A DNA stretch of 6,586 bases from Bacteroidales bacterium GP3 (GTDB lineage Bacteria; Bacteroidota; Bacteroidia; Bacteroidales; Muribaculaceae). The stretch is from positions 1 through 6,586 of the forward strand of contig DAAK01000115.1 of NCBI GenBank assembly GCA_001701075.1. The letters are read 5' to 3'. How positions within the stretch are numbered: position 1 is the first letter of the stretch; every line of letters begins with the position of its first letter. Under the pieces are notes generated by a model. That model was not told where the DNA came from, did no database searches, and saw only the letters and a program-made list of their open reading frames with translations. The translations under genes and the position numbers were made by a program. Positions 1 to 5,821 of the stretch are shown here, in pieces.

Positions 1-1480
1 GTGCATTCCATTCATTCTTGGTCATCGGAATGCCGAGAGCATCCCTCATCGGGACAGGATGATGCAAGGAATCGAATGCCTCCGAGATGCGCACTTGCAC
101 CATACTTGCGGAATCCATCCCAGTCCAATCGCGATAAGCGGCCAAATCACTGGGAGATGAAGCATAAATGCGAGGTAACCACATGTCAAGTTCGGGAGTA
201 TACTCAGGATCTGTACGGAATCCGGTCACCACATAACCATGAGCAGATTCACTCGAAGAGATATCATAGTTTAGACTTCTGTCGGCATCAGTGAGGAATC
301 TGGAACGAGCCGGGATATGACCTTCCTTTACCATAGGGCGCATATCACGCCCCCGGACTTTCATTGCATTCCAAGTATAATCGCGAAGAGTATCTCCATT
401 TTCATTGACCGAAATACGCTCCATACGCATCACACGGCTATAAGGAGTGCGCCCATAGAACAGTGGAGCTTCCCCATACTGACGGCGGTCAAGATAGTCT
501 GCCAACCTGAATATATTTGAAGGATTCCCTTCATTTACGGGGGGATTAGCCCAAGCACGCACAGGAATGAGAATATAGACAGAAAAGCCAACCATCACTG
601 CCGCAAGACACCAAAAGGCAGTGGATAAATTTCTAAAACGGGATCCAGGAATTACAGCTATTGCAACAATAATCAAAAGAGATATTCCCCAGAATGCCAA
701 TGCCCCAGACCAATATGGCAATCCCAATGTATTGACAGCAATAAGATCGGCCCATGCAGCCAAGGCTATGGAGCCCGGCATAAGACCTTTCAAAATAATC
801 GCAACCACTCCGCATCCAATAATAAAGGCAAGCAAAAGACGTGGAAATCCATTTTTCTTTCGTCTGCAAGCATGGGAAGCTATTATCATAGCCACGGCAG
901 GAAGGGCAAGAAGATTGAGCTGATGCACTCCCAATGAAACGCCAATGACATACATGAGCGCCACGAGCCATCTTCCACGAGCGGCCTTACTGAACGAAAA
1001 AGTCCATTTCAGCGACATCCATACCGTAAGGACAGAGAGAAACAGCGACATAGCATAAACCTCAGCCTCGACTGCACTATACCAAGGGGAATCAGACAAG
1101 GCAAAGCATAACGAACCAGCCAATGATGACACTGAAATAGCAATATAACGCCAACGTCGGCATCCATTAGATGGCCATATCCAACGCATTAAAGAAATAG
1201 ATATCGAACAAAGAATCATCACAGCCAAGGCGGTGAAAATGCCCGACATCATATTTACCATACGTACCTGAACTGCAGGGTCGGGGAAAAAACAAGAAAC
1301 GAAACGATGGGCAAGAGTCCATCCGGGATTGCCAGGAGGATGTCCGATTTCAAGACGAAGAGCTGAAAGAAGATATTCAGGGCAATCCCAATAAGATGCC
1401 CCGGGGTCGACAGTAAGCCAATAAACACATAAAGATAAAATGAAGGCAATCCAAGGGGTTGTTTTGAATGCATAATGCAT
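1..1480 (-). CDS. DUF2723 / GT117-family membrane glycosyltransferase-like protein (3' part outside window)
   Basis: My reading of the minus strand gives one uninterrupted frame from the start to the window edge (493 codons). It is missing its C-terminal half if it has the usual family length of roughly 1000 residues. Counting from the ATG at 1480, it begins with a hydrophobic helix (about 10-24) followed by the DUF2723 signature: WDCPE at 31-35 and GHPPG at 46-50. Then come VEAEVY (137-142), GVHQLN (184-189) and a post-membrane NPPVNEGNP stretch (312-320) leading into a soluble segment. Several further hydrophobic helices lie between 75 and 306. The family has a GT-C-like fold with acidic residues in the first external loop and includes the human O-mannosyltransferase TMEM260; the bacterial donor and acceptor are unknown to me. 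The start is uncertain: ATG 1480 lies inside a 7-base repeat, and an in-frame ATG at 1513 would add 11 residues and leave 20 bases after the SDR stop. The gene is probably read with the steroid genes upstream. Confidence 0.9.
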   Translation of the reverse strand, partial: MHYAFKTTPWIAFILSLCVYWLTVDPGASYWDCPEYLLSALRLEIGHPPGNPGWTLAHRFVSCFFPDPAVQVRMVNMMSGIFTALAVMILCSISISLMRWIWPSNGCRRWRYIAISVSSLAGSLCFALSDSPWYSAVEAEVYAMSLFLSVLTVWMSLKWTFSFSKAARGRWLVALMYVIGVSLGVHQLNLLALPAVAMIIASHACRRKKNGFPRLLLAFIIGCGVVAIILKGLMPGSIALAAWADLIAVNTLGLPYWSGALAFWGISLLIIVAIAVIPGSRFRNLSTAFWCLAAVMVGFSVYILIPVRAWANPPVNEGNPSNIFRLADYLDRRQYGEAPLFYGRTPYSRVMRMERISVNENGDTLRDYTWNAMKVRGRDMRPMVKEGHIPARSRFLTDADRSLNYDISSSESAHGYVVTGFRTDPEYTPELDMWLPRIYASSPSDLAAYRDWTGMDSASMVQVRISEAFDSLHHPVPMRDALGIPMTKNEWNA

Positions 1481-1497
1481 AATGCATAATGCATAAT
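1467..1497. repeat. Tandem 7-base repeat, four exact TGCATAA units
   Basis: Four exact copies of TGCATAA occupy 1469-1496, with partial copies on both sides. Read on the minus strand, each unit supplies an ATG, so start codons occur every 7 bases and fall in all three frames. Only the one at 1480 is in frame with the DUF2723 gene. The array lies between the SDR stop and the DUF2723 coding sequence, or within the N-terminus of the latter if it starts at 1513. Confidence 0.9.
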
Positions 1498-1533
1498 TAT
1501 GAAGCCTTCCCATTGGACAATCTCTTTGATTAA

Positions 1534-2334
1534 TTATTTTACAATTCCCTTGTCGAGAAGGAGGCGTTTCACCTGCATCCGAACCCAGGTAGGAGTGATA
1601 CCGACAAAGAATATTGCGAGACGATTGAGCAGCCCATTTATGTATTGCTTCTTGCCCTTTAGCATCGCCTTGACTGCATTCTCGGCAAATCGATCAGGCT
1701 TCGCAACAGCCCCAATACCGACAGCTATACGCATAAGATTGTCGGGAAGGCCAAACAATGAAGTAGCTATACCTCCGGGAGCTGCCACAGTAGCAGAAGC
1801 TCCATAATCTTTCAGTTCATAATGGAGTGAGCGTGTGAATACACGGATATATGCTTTTGTGGACGCATACATCGCGAGTCCAGGCATAGGCATCCAACAG
1901 GACATGGAAGACATATTGAGAATACGTCCGCTACCTCGCTTCTTGAACCTACGGGCAAAGAAAACCGACAGCATTGTTGTGGCACGAACATGGAGATCAA
2001 TGAAGCAACGGATTTTTTCATCGGATGTATCTGCGAGTTCACGGAAACTGAATATTCCAGCATTGTTGATTACAAAATCCGGATCCACACCCCAAGTGCC
2101 AAGGAAAGCTGCAAGCATTGACTCAGCATGCGTGTCAGTAAGGTCGAGAGTAAACGGGAGAGCCTTTATCGCAAATTCATTTTCGAGATTAAGAGCAGCC
2201 CGACGCAGAGGATCAACAGTGACACTAACCATCACAAGCGAACAGCCACGCCGCGCAAGAGCACGGCAGAATTCGATGCCGATACCGCCATCAGCACCAG
2301 TCACGACTGCCCATTTTCCTGTCAAATCTTTCAT
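1534..2334 (-). CDS. Short-chain dehydrogenase/reductase, probable 3-hydroxysteroid dehydrogenase
   Basis: This is a 266-residue classical SDR, an NAD(P)-dependent alcohol/ketone oxidoreductase. The Rossmann glycine motif TGADGGIG is at 12-19, an Asp-Leu-Thr at 64-66, NNAG at 90-93, and the catalytic Ser143, Tyr156 and Lys160 (YASTK at 156-160) are in place. The Asn of the usual catalytic tetrad appears to be replaced by His115, although the alignment there is by eye. No Arg follows the second beta strand, so cofactor preference is unclear. The C-terminus (about 235-260) is hydrophobic and basic, suggesting membrane association. I chose ATG 2334; a TTG directly before it would add one residue. 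No Shine-Dalgarno is visible and the upstream sequence is a 7-base-period repeat. Lying after a 5-alpha-reductase and an OYE-type reductase, it probably interconverts a 3-oxo and a 3-hydroxy group on a steroid or bile acid. The family is certain; the substrate and 3-beta versus 3-alpha specificity are inferred. Confidence 0.9.
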   Translation of the reverse strand: MKDLTGKWAVVTGADGGIGIEFCRALARRGCSLVMVSVTVDPLRRAALNLENEFAIKALPFTLDLTDTHAESMLAAFLGTWGVDPDFVINNAGIFSFRELADTSDEKIRCFIDLHVRATTMLSVFFARRFKKRGSGRILNMSSMSCWMPMPGLAMYASTKAYIRVFTRSLHYELKDYGASATVAAPGGIATSLFGLPDNLMRIAVGIGAVAKPDRFAENAVKAMLKGKKQYINGLLNRLAIFFVGITPTWVRMQVKRLLLDKGIVK

Positions 2335-2424
2335 CAACGATTAATGATCAACGATTAACGATTATATCTTTAACCTTAACTCTTAACTCTTCACTCTTAA
2401 TCCTTATCCTTATCCTTATCCTTT
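2331..2424. repeat. Degenerate 7-base-period repeat passing into a 6-base repeat
   Basis: Ten consecutive heptads fit from 2331 to 2400, drifting from CGATTAA/TGATCAA types (2338-2358) to CTCTTAA types (2380-2400). Three exact TCCTTA hexamers and a fourth near copy follow (2401-2424). The array fills the whole gap between the OYE and SDR genes: the OYE stop codon (2416-2418) is formed by a hexamer and the SDR ATG (2332-2334) lies in the first heptad. No promoter consensus or hairpin with a T-run is visible here. Confidence 0.85.
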
Positions 2425-3645
2425 GGATTTTATCTTTTCGATTTCCTTGCGGATTTTTGGTGGGAGATCTGGGATAGTGCAATGGCAAGCCATCTCGCGG
2501 CTATACATACGGGCTATACAGTAGTTGACGTGCTCACAACCGCAGTGATGAGCAGCCTCTGCAGCAAGGCGATTGACAAAATCCGGTTCTCTGAGCAGAG
2601 CACGCCCCATTTGCACAAAGTCAAATCCCTCAGAAAGAGCTTTGTCCATGCTCTCGCCATCAACGACACCACCAACATAGACAAGCGGCAACTTGAGTTC
2701 ATTACGGAATACCTTGGCATCATCAAGGAAATATAAAGGCTTGAACGGCTCCTTGGGAATCATATATTTCCCAACCATACGCACACCATACTTAAGCCAC
2801 CATAGCTTCATATAGTAAGTCATGGTATATATAGGCATCTCACCTCTCATCACATACATAGGAGCCTTACTCACGAAGCCACCGCTAAGGACTATGGCAT
2901 GGGCACCGAGATTCTCAATCTCCTTGGCAACAGTAAGGCAGTCGTCGATCTCAAGACCACCCTTAAAACCATCGCGCATGTTTGTCTTCACCAATACACC
3001 CATATCACTGCCGGCAGCCTTCATCACCTCTTCCATACACATTCGCATAAAACGCATACGGGAATCGAGCGAACCACCGAACTCATCTCTGCGGTGGTTG
3101 GTATATGGGGAGAGGAATTGCGAAATGAGATAGCCATGACCGGCATGCACCTCCACGCAATCAAAACCTGCATCGCGGGCAGTACGGACTGCATCACCGA
3201 AGTCGCGGGCCATCTGCCTGATTTCATCCTTCTTCAGTCCACGAACTATAGTAGGAGAATAGAGGTTGAATCCTGTAGATGCGCCTACCGGTATTCCGCC
3301 AGCCGTCTTTATATGGGTCATATTTCCGCAATGTCCGATCTGGATAGAAGCCTTGGCACCACGATCGTGAATACCGTCGGTGATTTCACGCAGTGAACCA
3401 ACGATCTCCGGACGAAGCCATAACTGTGTCTCGAAAGAAAGGGCCGAGCGATTGATGCCAGCATAGGCCAATGTAGTCATACCTACTCCGCCATCAGCGA
3501 CGCTCCAATGATAGTTGCGGAGCATTTCGGTAGGATTATTGTCTTTGCCCATACCTTCGAAAGCTGCACTTCGGATTGAGCGGTTGCGGAGCTCCACGGG
3601 ACCTATTTTCCCTGGAGTGAAGAGTCTGTCGTGGCTTGTCACCAT
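2416..3645 (-). CDS. Old Yellow Enzyme-type NADH:flavin oxidoreductase, probable 3-oxo-delta4-steroid 5-beta-reductase
   Basis: This 409-residue protein is a single FMN-binding TIM barrel of the OYE / 2,4-dienoyl-CoA-reductase-like group, without the C-terminal flavin/NADPH domains of full-length dienoyl-CoA reductases. The N-terminal LFTPGKIGPVELRNR is typical. IQIGHCGN lies at 101-108. The substrate-anion pair His167/His170 sits in EVHAGHGYLISQFLSP, followed by NHRRDEFGGS (183-192). The phosphate-binding YVGGV and MGRALLREPDF near the C-terminal end complete the barrel. A cysteine-rich tail (Cys368, 370, 376, 387, 389) resembles the 4Fe-4S site of this family, but the expected second ligand is Val373. 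Family members reduce activated C=C bonds. Beside a steroid 5-alpha-reductase the likely substrate is a 3-oxo-delta4 steroid or bile acid, acting as a 5-beta-reductase or its reverse. Its ATG overlaps the end of the upstream 5-alpha-reductase gene by 7 bases, which implies translational coupling. The family is secure; the role is inferred from neighbours. Confidence 0.93.
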   Translation of the reverse strand: MVTSHDRLFTPGKIGPVELRNRSIRSAAFEGMGKDNNPTEMLRNYHWSVADGGVGMTTLAYAGINRSALSFETQLWLRPEIVGSLREITDGIHDRGAKASIQIGHCGNMTHIKTAGGIPVGASTGFNLYSPTIVRGLKKDEIRQMARDFGDAVRTARDAGFDCVEVHAGHGYLISQFLSPYTNHRRDEFGGSLDSRMRFMRMCMEEVMKAAGSDMGVLVKTNMRDGFKGGLEIDDCLTVAKEIENLGAHAIVLSGGFVSKAPMYVMRGEMPIYTMTYYMKLWWLKYGVRMVGKYMIPKEPFKPLYFLDDAKVFRNELKLPLVYVGGVVDGESMDKALSEGFDFVQMGRALLREPDFVNRLAAEAAHHCGCEHVNYCIARMYSREMACHCTIPDLPPKIRKEIEKIKSKG

Positions 3646-4418
3646 ATGAAAGGTATTATATATTTTCTGTTAAGACTTGTGAACTCTTTGCCAAACTCCT
3701 GAACATATCTACTATGGAGTGAACGGGCACGAGGAGCGAGATTGGCAAATGTCCAAAGTGCGAATATTACTCCGGGCAACGACCATGTCAGCACTGCATA
3801 TCCCACCCATTCGGTAAATTCTCCAAAGTAATTGGCAGAGGTCACATAGCGGAACATTCCACCTTTGGGAATGTAATGCCGGTGATCACCTGGTTTTCTT
3901 AGGTGCCGAATTATGTGGTCGGATTGCAAGTTGATTGCCATACCGGCGAAGAAAATCAGAGTTCCGATGATAAATCTCGGGCCTGAGAGCCATGAGATAG
4001 GGTAAGTATCTATAGGCGACACATAGAAAAGCCATCCCCCTATGAGATAAGCATTCACGACATTGAAAATGCACCCCAAAAGGATGATGCATAGAGGCAT
4101 ACGGCTCTTACCTTTAATAAGAAGAGGGAAAATGAACGAACGCTGGAAATAATGGAGCATAAAGATGGAAGCCATGGCAATAAGGGCGGTATCCCCCCGA
4201 CGGTCGGAGAAAGCCCACAACAGAGCCATACAGATGAAGACAGGAGCCTCCATCAGCACCCATCCAAGGCGATTCCCTACTGATGGGCCCCATTTCGGGG
4301 TATAGAAAATGCCATAGCCCGGCGTTATGAAGCGAAGTGCCGCAAAGACGATGAATGCAAGAGCAATCATGACATATTCAACAGTGCGGAACACTATAGG
4401 GTCGAAAATTACGTTCAT
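3639..4418 (-). CDS. Steroid 5-alpha-reductase family membrane protein (3-oxo-5-alpha-steroid 4-dehydrogenase type)
   Basis: This 259-residue, multi-helix membrane protein is close in length and motifs to vertebrate SRD5A1/2. Conserved blocks are WVLMEAPVF (53-61), LHYFQRSF (88-95), GMAINLQSDHIIRHLRKPGD (159-178), IPKGGMFRYVTSANYFGE (183-200) and the C-terminal IPFIW. By comparison with human SRD5A2, the residues that hold the C3 ketone (Glu57 and the Tyr of HYF) and the NADPH-binding Asn/Asp/Arg cluster are present, while the human Gln56 is Met here. Family members use NADPH to reduce the delta4 double bond of 3-oxo-steroids to the 5-alpha configuration. It is the first gene of a group with an OYE-type reductase and an SDR, and a Bacteroidota promoter lies about 60 bases upstream. 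The family is very secure and the 5-alpha activity likely; whether the natural substrate is a bile acid, a hormone or a plant or fungal sterol is open. Confidence 0.95.
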   Translation of the reverse strand: MNVIFDPIVFRTVEYVMIALAFIVFAALRFITPGYGIFYTPKWGPSVGNRLGWVLMEAPVFICMALLWAFSDRRGDTALIAMASIFMLHYFQRSFIFPLLIKGKSRMPLCIILLGCIFNVVNAYLIGGWLFYVSPIDTYPISWLSGPRFIIGTLIFFAGMAINLQSDHIIRHLRKPGDHRHYIPKGGMFRYVTSANYFGEFTEWVGYAVLTWSLPGVIFALWTFANLAPRARSLHSRYVQEFGKEFTSLNRKYIIPFIW

Positions 4419-4477
4419 CTATTAAAGACTTATAGTGGAATGTCGACAAGAATGAAGACACTTCAGACAATATTCAG

Positions 4478-4509
4478 TGCAAATTTACTAAAATAACGCG
4501 ACATTTGCA
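4478..4509. promoter_or_regulatory. Possible operator: 7-base inverted repeat over the promoter
   Basis: TGCAAAT (4478-4484) and ATTTGCA (4503-4509) are exact reverse complements separated by 18 bases. The arms overlap the -7 and -33 elements of the minus-strand promoter, and the right arm ends three bases before the divergent PAP2 start codon. A repressor bound here could control both directions. The arms are AT-rich, so chance is a real alternative, and no regulator gene is visible nearby except the ECF sigma factor. Confidence 0.3.
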
Positions 4510-4511
4510 AA
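4480..4511 (-). promoter_or_regulatory. Bacteroidota-type promoter for the steroid-reductase group
   Basis: Read on the minus strand, TTTG at 4511-4508 (-33) and TAAATTTG at 4487-4480 (-7, matching TAnnTTTG) are separated by 20 bases, the usual spacing for the primary sigma factor of this phylum. Transcription would start near 4473-4476, giving a leader of about 55 bases before the ATG at 4418. This is the only full match to the consensus that I found in the gaps of the window. Confidence 0.75.
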
Positions 4512-5144
4512 ATGAGAGGCCATAAACTGACAAATAGACTAATATTTAGGCTAAAAGGGGGTTCAAAATCTAATGTGATAGCCACAATCATAGCTGTATT
4601 TATAGCTATGACAGGGATGCCCCTTCAGGCATTTTCGGAAGAACAGGCGTATATACCGACGAGCACACAGAAGGGAATCAGGACATCGACAGATGTTGTA
4701 GCAGTGGCATTGCCAGCTGCGGCACTCGCCGTGACTATTATCGAGAAGGACTGGGAAGGGCTTAAAGAGGGTGTATTCACTGCGGTAGCCACTGCTGGAG
4801 CGACATTGATACTGAAATACTCAATCAAGGAAAACAGACCAGATTTCAGCAATAATCATTCTTTTCCATCCGGACATTCTGCCGTGACATTTGCGGCTGC
4901 CACCTACATAGGAAGACGCTATGGATGGAAATGGAGCATTCCGGCCTATGCTCTTTCGACTTATACTGCTTGGGGACGAGTGTATGGGAAGAAGCATCAC
5001 TGGTGGGATGTAGCCGCCGGAGCCGCCATAGGAGCTGCAAGCGCTATGATTTTCACACATCCCTATATGAAGAGACATGAAGTGGCGCTCGTTCCCACAG
5101 TGAGCGAGACGAGCGCCGGGGCTATGCTGAGTTTTGCGTTTTGA
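4512..5144 (+). CDS. PAP2-superfamily membrane-associated phosphatase
   Basis: This 210-residue protein has the three-part PAP2 (acid phosphatase/vanadium haloperoxidase) active site: Lys102 with RP at 109-110, PSGH at 119-122 (His122), and Arg156, His162 and Asp166 in the third motif. Gly155 replaces the usual Ser of the third motif. An N-terminal helix (about 21-41) after a basic stretch looks like a signal peptide or anchor, with possible cleavage near AFSEE, so the catalytic face should be periplasmic. Such enzymes remove phosphate from lipids such as undecaprenyl diphosphate, phosphatidylglycerol phosphate or lipid A, or from other phosphoesters; the substrate cannot be told here. The last residues alternate and end in Phe (MLSFAF), like an outer-membrane beta strand, but there is no room for a barrel. 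It is transcribed away from the steroid genes, 93 bases from the 5-alpha-reductase start. I see no strong promoter of its own and no Shine-Dalgarno. A functional link to the steroid genes is unproven. Confidence 0.92.
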   Translation: MRGHKLTNRLIFRLKGGSKSNVIATIIAVFIAMTGMPLQAFSEEQAYIPTSTQKGIRTSTDVVAVALPAAALAVTIIEKDWEGLKEGVFTAVATAGATLILKYSIKENRPDFSNNHSFPSGHSAVTFAAATYIGRRYGWKWSIPAYALSTYTAWGRVYGKKHHWWDVAAGAAIGAASAMIFTHPYMKRHEVALVPTVSETSAGAMLSFAF

Positions 5145-5210
5145 GTAGCGCGTGATGCGTTTCGCGATAGGACTTGACGTAAAACGCAAGACGCGATACG
5201 CAATACGTCA
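5134..5210. repeat. GC-rich 7-base-period repeat between convergent genes
   Basis: On the minus strand, five heptads of the form TnnCGTn run from 5210 to 5176 (for example TTGCGTA, TCGCGTC). The same 7-base phase continues less exactly with CGC-centred heptads to about 5134, inside the last codons of the PAP2 gene. The TGA stop of the minus-strand membrane protein (5208-5210) is the first three bases of the array. TGACGTA (5175-5181) and TACGTCA (5204-5210) form an inverted repeat, as do GCGTTTT (5136-5142) and AAAACGC (5181-5187). Neither is followed by a T-run, so a classical terminator is not supported. Confidence 0.75.
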
Positions 5211-5753
5211 CTTATCGGAGGTGATGGAGCGGTAGTCGGCGAGGAAGTTGAGAAGCTGGCAGACACCCATTGCGACTCCGACAAGAAAGCCGGCCAACAT
5301 TCCAAGACGGACATATATATCATCAATCAAATAAGCAAGAAGTCCTAAACAACCAAGAGCCAATGGAAGGAGTATGAATATGAAGCGGATATGCCATTTA
5401 CGATAGTAGAGGGCTTTTTCCACCACTTCTGATACAGGCATACTCACAACATCAATCGCCTTAATACCATGATAAAGCCACCTATCCATGACAGAACAGA
5501 TAATGAAGAAGCTGCAAAACCAGATTACAACAACCATTCTTGACTTAAGATCAGGGAATAGGTGAAGATTACAGAGATTCATTGGGACCATTACAAGAAA
5601 GAGCAATCCCATATTTGAGAACCAGCGATATCGCTGCGCAAGGCTATCTAACGCCGTTTTTCTTTTTCCATTCATTATAGGATTGAAAGAACTGGATTTT
5701 CCGGGGATAGAGATGTTTGTGTCTTGCCAGCTTTTTTTAATATCTTCATTCAT
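5208..5753 (-). CDS. Four-helix membrane protein, possible anti-sigma partner of the ECF sigma factor
   Basis: This 181-residue protein is one I cannot assign to a named family. It has a polar, likely cytoplasmic N-terminus (1-44, starting MNEDIKKSW), two hydrophobic helices (about 46-66 and 72-89), a charged middle segment (90-121) and two further helices (122-143 and 150-171). The gene follows the ECF sigma factor on the same strand with a 68-base AT-rich gap in which I see no promoter consensus. Small membrane proteins encoded directly after ECF sigma genes are often anti-sigma factors or signal relays, and in Bacteroidales many lack the zinc-binding anti-sigma motif; none is present here either. 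The anti-sigma role is therefore an inference from position. The gene is convergent with the PAP2 gene and ends in a 7-base-period repeat. Confidence 0.82.
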   Translation of the reverse strand: MNEDIKKSWQDTNISIPGKSSSFNPIMNGKRKTALDSLAQRYRWFSNMGLLFLVMVPMNLCNLHLFPDLKSRMVVVIWFCSFFIICSVMDRWLYHGIKAIDVVSMPVSEVVEKALYYRKWHIRFIFILLPLALGCLGLLAYLIDDIYVRLGMLAGFLVGVAMGVCQLLNFLADYRSITSDK

Positions 5754-5821
5754 AGTTGGAGTTTAATTTTAAGAGTTTTGGAATAATAGGAATTTTAGAG
5801 TTATCTGAGTTATCAGGAGCT

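Noticed and set aside
1..971. Several plus-strand and minus-strand open frames of 60-110 codons in this stretch
   Set aside because: They lie in other frames across the DUF2723 gene, whose minus-strand translation shows the family motifs throughout. The short frames give no recognisable protein.
1255..1494. A 79-codon minus-strand frame starting in the TGCATAA repeat
   Set aside because: It overlaps the DUF2723 start in a different frame. The DUF2723 frame carries WDCPE and GHPPG in the same bases, so this one is a by-product of the ATG in each repeat unit.
1467..2424. CRISPR array
   Set aside because: The units are 6-7 bases with no spacers and no cas genes are present.
4500..4507. GACATTTG as a -7 element for the PAP2 gene
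   Set aside because: It lacks the first T of TAnnTTTG, has no -33 TTTG at the right distance, and would place transcription start at or after the ATG.
5145..5207. Bidirectional rho-independent terminator between the convergent genes
   Set aside because: Inverted repeats exist but have long loops and no T-run on either strand. The 7-base periodicity explains the symmetry better.
5754..5821. Separate promoter or small gene between the sigma factor and the membrane protein
   Set aside because: The 68 bases are AT-rich with a GAGTTATC direct repeat (9-base offset), but no TAnnTTTG element and no plausible coding frame.
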